From: Chloroflexota bacterium
Lineage (GTDB): Bacteria; Chloroflexota; Dehalococcoidia; Dehalococcoidales; RBG-16-60-22
Length of the DNA stretch: 7,538 nt
Assembly: GCA_016190585.1 (NCBI GenBank)
Contig: JACPQH010000077.1
Span: forward strand, 1 to 7,538
Reading direction: 5' to 3'
Positions 5,861 to 7,538 of this stretch are shown one piece after another. Each line of letters begins with the position of its first letter. Position 1 is the first letter of the stretch. The position numbers and the translations under genes are program-made. Under the pieces are notes generated by a model. The model saw only the letters and a list, made by a program, of their open reading frames with translations, searched no databases and had not been told where the DNA came from.

Positions 5861-6808
5861 ATGATAACCGAGGACCTGATAGCGAAGGGCGGCTACATGG
5901 CGATGAAGAACGCTGTGCTGGCGATACCTCCGGACATGTACGACGCCCTGCGAAAGGAGTACCGAAAGGAACGTTCACCGGACGCCAGGGGAGCGTATGA
6001 ACGGCTTTTCGAGCACTTCGACCATCAGACCGAGCTGGGCAAGACCATCTGCAGCGACACCGGCACTATCATGTACTACGTCTCTATCGGCAGCCGGGCC
6101 AGGCTCGACCCCGAATTAAGCTTCTGGCGGGCTTTGGGCAAGGTAACGGTGGCGCTCACCCGCGAAAGCTTCGTCGCGCCCAAGTCCGCCGATCCCATCC
6201 GCCGCATCAACAACGATCTCAACGTGGGTGAGAACAGCCCCTCCCTGCAATACAAATACGTCGAGAACCTGGATTATATTGAGATCACGGCGGTGGCCAA
6301 GGGCGGCGGCGGCGAGATGTCCGGCAGCCGGTTCCGGATGCTGCTGGCTGCCGACGGCCTGGCCGGTATCAAGAAGTTCGTAATCGATAGCACCGTATCC
6401 AGCGCCATGGGCGGCCTGACCTGTCCCCCGGTCATCGTCGGCGTGGGCGTCGGTGGGGGACTGGGCATCGCCGGCGCGCTGGCGCATGAAGCCGCGGTGC
6501 TCCGCCCGGCCGGCTCGCGGCACCCAGACAGGTACATCGCCGAGCTGGAAGAGGAACTGCTGAAGGCGATCAACCGCAGCGGGGTAGGCCCTTACGGTCT
6601 GGGGGGCGGCTGTACTGCCCTCGACGTCCACGTCGAGTTCTCCAACGGGCATGAAGGCGTGGTGGCCACGGGCGTCGTCGCGCAGTGTCTCATGGCGCAT
6701 CGCGCCACCGTCAGGGTCCACAATAACGGCGCGATCGAGCCGGCGCCCTACCCCGTGGCATGGTTTACCCGGCCATGGCTGACATACCAGGAGGCGGTGA
6801 CACAATGA
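5861..6808 (+). CDS. Class I fumarase / tartrate dehydratase-type hydro-lyase, alpha (iron-sulfur) subunit
   Basis: The iron-sulfur subunit of a heteromeric class I fumarase-family enzyme, 315 aa (family usually ~280-300). The three [4Fe-4S] ligands are C64 (ICSDTG, with D66 at the catalytic aspartate position), C188 (TCPPVIVGVGVGG) and C276 (AQCLMAHRATV). H264, 12 residues before C276, matches the conserved substrate-binding histidine. AKGGGGEMSGSRFRML (146-161) and GPYGLGGGCTALDVH (243-257) are further family segments. The family hydrates fumarate, mesaconate, L- or D-tartrate and related acids. The motif reads SDTG rather than the usual QDTG, and GGGC where GGxT is common. GGGGGG-AAG before ATG 5861 serves as ribosome binding site. 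The stop overlaps the beta-subunit start as ATGA, so the two subunits are translationally coupled. Fumarase, mesaconase or another 2-hydroxyacid dehydratase are all possible, and the cluster is oxygen sensitive in known members. Confidence 0.9.
   Translation: MITEDLIAKGGYMAMKNAVLAIPPDMYDALRKEYRKERSPDARGAYERLFEHFDHQTELGKTICSDTGTIMYYVSIGSRARLDPELSFWRALGKVTVALTRESFVAPKSADPIRRINNDLNVGENSPSLQYKYVENLDYIEITAVAKGGGGEMSGSRFRMLLAADGLAGIKKFVIDSTVSSAMGGLTCPPVIVGVGVGGGLGIAGALAHEAAVLRPAGSRHPDRYIAELEEELLKAINRSGVGPYGLGGGCTALDVHVEFSNGHEGVVATGVVAQCLMAHRATVRVHNNGAIEPAPYPVAWFTRPWLTYQEAVTQ
6789..6794 (+). promoter_or_regulatory. Ribosome binding site for the beta subunit start at 6805
   Basis: AGGAGG lies 10 nt before ATG 6805, which overlaps the alpha-subunit stop (ATGA). 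This favours 6805 over the in-frame start at 6760, which would add 15 residues translated inside the alpha gene. Confidence 0.75.
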
Positions 6809-7470
6809 GCAAGTTCGGCAAGGAATACGTCCTGAGTACGCCGTTATCTGAGGAGGATGTCCGCCAGCTCAAGTCCGGCGACATTCTTTATATCCACGGC
6901 GACATCTGGTCGGCGCGGACCAGGGTCATGAAGAAGTTCGTGGACAACCACGAGCCGCTGCCGATCGATACCTCGCGGCTTAACGTCATGATTACCGCCG
7001 GCGAGGGTCTTAAACCGGTGGACAAGGAGCATACGCTGTGGGACCCCAACCCCTTCGGCAGCACCATGGGGCTGCGCTTTGAGAAATGGTTCCCCGGCCT
7101 GATAAGAGACGCCGGGTTGCGCGCGGTCATCACCAAGGGGAACACCGGGCCGGGTACCAGGGAGGCCTGCGTCAAACATGGCTGCGTGCAGCTTTCCCCG
7201 TTCGGGTGGAAGCCGCATTTCGCTGACGTCCTGAAGGAAAAAGTCAAAGACAGCGAGATATTCTGGCGCGAGGGGGGCATGATGGAGGCCCTCATCGTCT
7301 ATCACCTGGGCAACACCGGGCCTTGGGTGGTGAATGTGGATACCGCCGGCAACGTGATGTACAATAACCTGTACCGGCCGCTGAAAAGGCGTTTGAAAAG
7401 CATCTACCGGGATACCGGCATACCGGAGGACTTCCGGTACACCTCGCTGGACCAGGTTGAGAAGCTGTAG
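6805..7470 (+). CDS. Class I fumarase / tartrate dehydratase-type hydro-lyase, beta subunit (divergent)
   Basis: The C-terminal (beta) subunit of the class I fumarase family, 221 aa, a swivelling domain that completes the active site with the alpha subunit. LSTPLSEEDVRQLKSGDILY (10-29) is the typical start. R38 (WSARTRV), T87 and R91 (GSTMGLR) and K111 (TKGN) match, in spacing of T-R-K, the catalytic residues I recall from Leishmania major fumarase. The flanking motifs are altered: SART for the usual TARD, GSTMGLRFEKW for GPTT-x-x-RMD, and a longer REACVKHGCVQLSPFGW stretch (~120-136) in place of the usual GGAAAL-like segment. The end WREGGMMEALIVYHL...VVNVDTAGN corresponds to the family's ELGMEAIW...VDxxGN. 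The catalytic core is thus kept and the substrate-facing surroundings changed. ATG 6805 overlaps the alpha stop. The family is confident; the substrate is not. Confidence 0.86.
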   Translation: MSKFGKEYVLSTPLSEEDVRQLKSGDILYIHGDIWSARTRVMKKFVDNHEPLPIDTSRLNVMITAGEGLKPVDKEHTLWDPNPFGSTMGLRFEKWFPGLIRDAGLRAVITKGNTGPGTREACVKHGCVQLSPFGWKPHFADVLKEKVKDSEIFWREGGMMEALIVYHLGNTGPWVVNVDTAGNVMYNNLYRPLKRRLKSIYRDTGIPEDFRYTSLDQVEKL

Positions 7471-7492
7471 CAAGTGCGGGCGACTCTACGTA

Positions 7493-7522
7493 TTGACAGG
7501 TGCGGTAAAATTGATAAATAGT
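7493..7522 (+). promoter_or_regulatory. Putative outward promoter for a gene beyond the window
   Basis: A perfect TTGACA (7493-7498) is followed, after 18 bp, by AATAGT (7517-7522, 4 of 6 matches to TATAAT); GATAAA at 7513-7518 gives 4 of 6 but with only 14-bp spacing. It lies 22 bp after the beta-subunit stop in an AT-richer stretch. No terminator is visible between the operon and this site. Confidence 0.35.
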
Positions 7523-7538
7523 CATCATCGCGCAGGGG

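Noticed and set aside
6116..6805. A 229-codon minus-strand open frame opposite the fumarase alpha gene
   Set aside because: It is a shadow of a strongly conserved plus-strand gene in GC-rich DNA; its protein is His/Gly/Ala-rich without family motifs and has no start signal.
6844..7473. A 209-codon minus-strand open frame opposite the fumarase beta gene
   Set aside because: It is a GC-driven shadow of the beta subunit with no recognisable motifs.
1..7538. CRISPR array, tRNA, rRNA, transposase or phage genes
   Set aside because: I saw no regularly spaced direct repeats, tRNA cloverleaf, rRNA-like segment, transposase motif or target-site duplication anywhere in the window.

Overview
The window is GC-rich bacterial DNA with short intergenic gaps, strong Shine-Dalgarno sequences and several start/stop overlaps. 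The gene content (MmgE/PrpD and MaoC hydro-lyases, a two-subunit iron-sulfur fumarase, a thermophile/anaerobe-type ferredoxin, an OmpR/BaeS-type two-component pair) would suit an anaerobe such as a Chloroflexota (Dehalococcoidia-like) or similar lineage. That taxonomic guess is an inference from style and content, not a proven assignment.

Layout. (1) 16-2574, plus strand: an OmpR-family response regulator, its overlapping membrane histidine kinase with a methionine-rich extracytoplasmic loop, and 20 nt later a small DUF3052-like protein. These read as one operon. (2) 2576-2909, minus strand: a 71-aa [4Fe-4S] ferredoxin that converges on the DUF3052-like gene with a single base between stop codons. 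Just upstream of it lies a 40-codon small reading frame broken by a one-base shift in a G tract, whose intact version would end in an ATGA overlap with the ferredoxin start. (3) 2910-3392: the only long gap. It holds a degraded inverted-repeat element, a good sigma-70-type promoter (GAGACT-17-TATAAT) and, just downstream of that promoter, an 11-bp dyad in the 5' leader. (4) 3393-7470, plus strand: a four-gene set of an MmgE/PrpD-family protein, a tandem MaoC (double hot-dog) protein, and the alpha and beta subunits of a class I fumarase-type hydro-lyase, the last two overlapping by ATGA. (5) 7471-7538: an outward-facing promoter-like sequence for a gene beyond the window.

How the genes may work together. 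The four-gene set combines three unrelated folds that all add or remove water, or decarboxylate, on di- and tricarboxylic acids or their CoA esters. With the promoter and leader dyad in front, it looks like a regulated catabolic unit for a C4-C6 branched dicarboxylate (mesaconate, citramalate, itaconate or methylcitrate type). The substrate cannot be read from the sequence. Three of the four proteins depart from family consensus: the PrpD-like protein has Ala where a family lysine is expected, the second hot-dog of the MaoC protein has lost its catalytic motif, and the fumarase beta subunit keeps the core catalytic residues but has altered flanking motifs. A substrate different from the textbook ones is therefore plausible. 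The two-component operon is probably a separate envelope or metal-stress unit.
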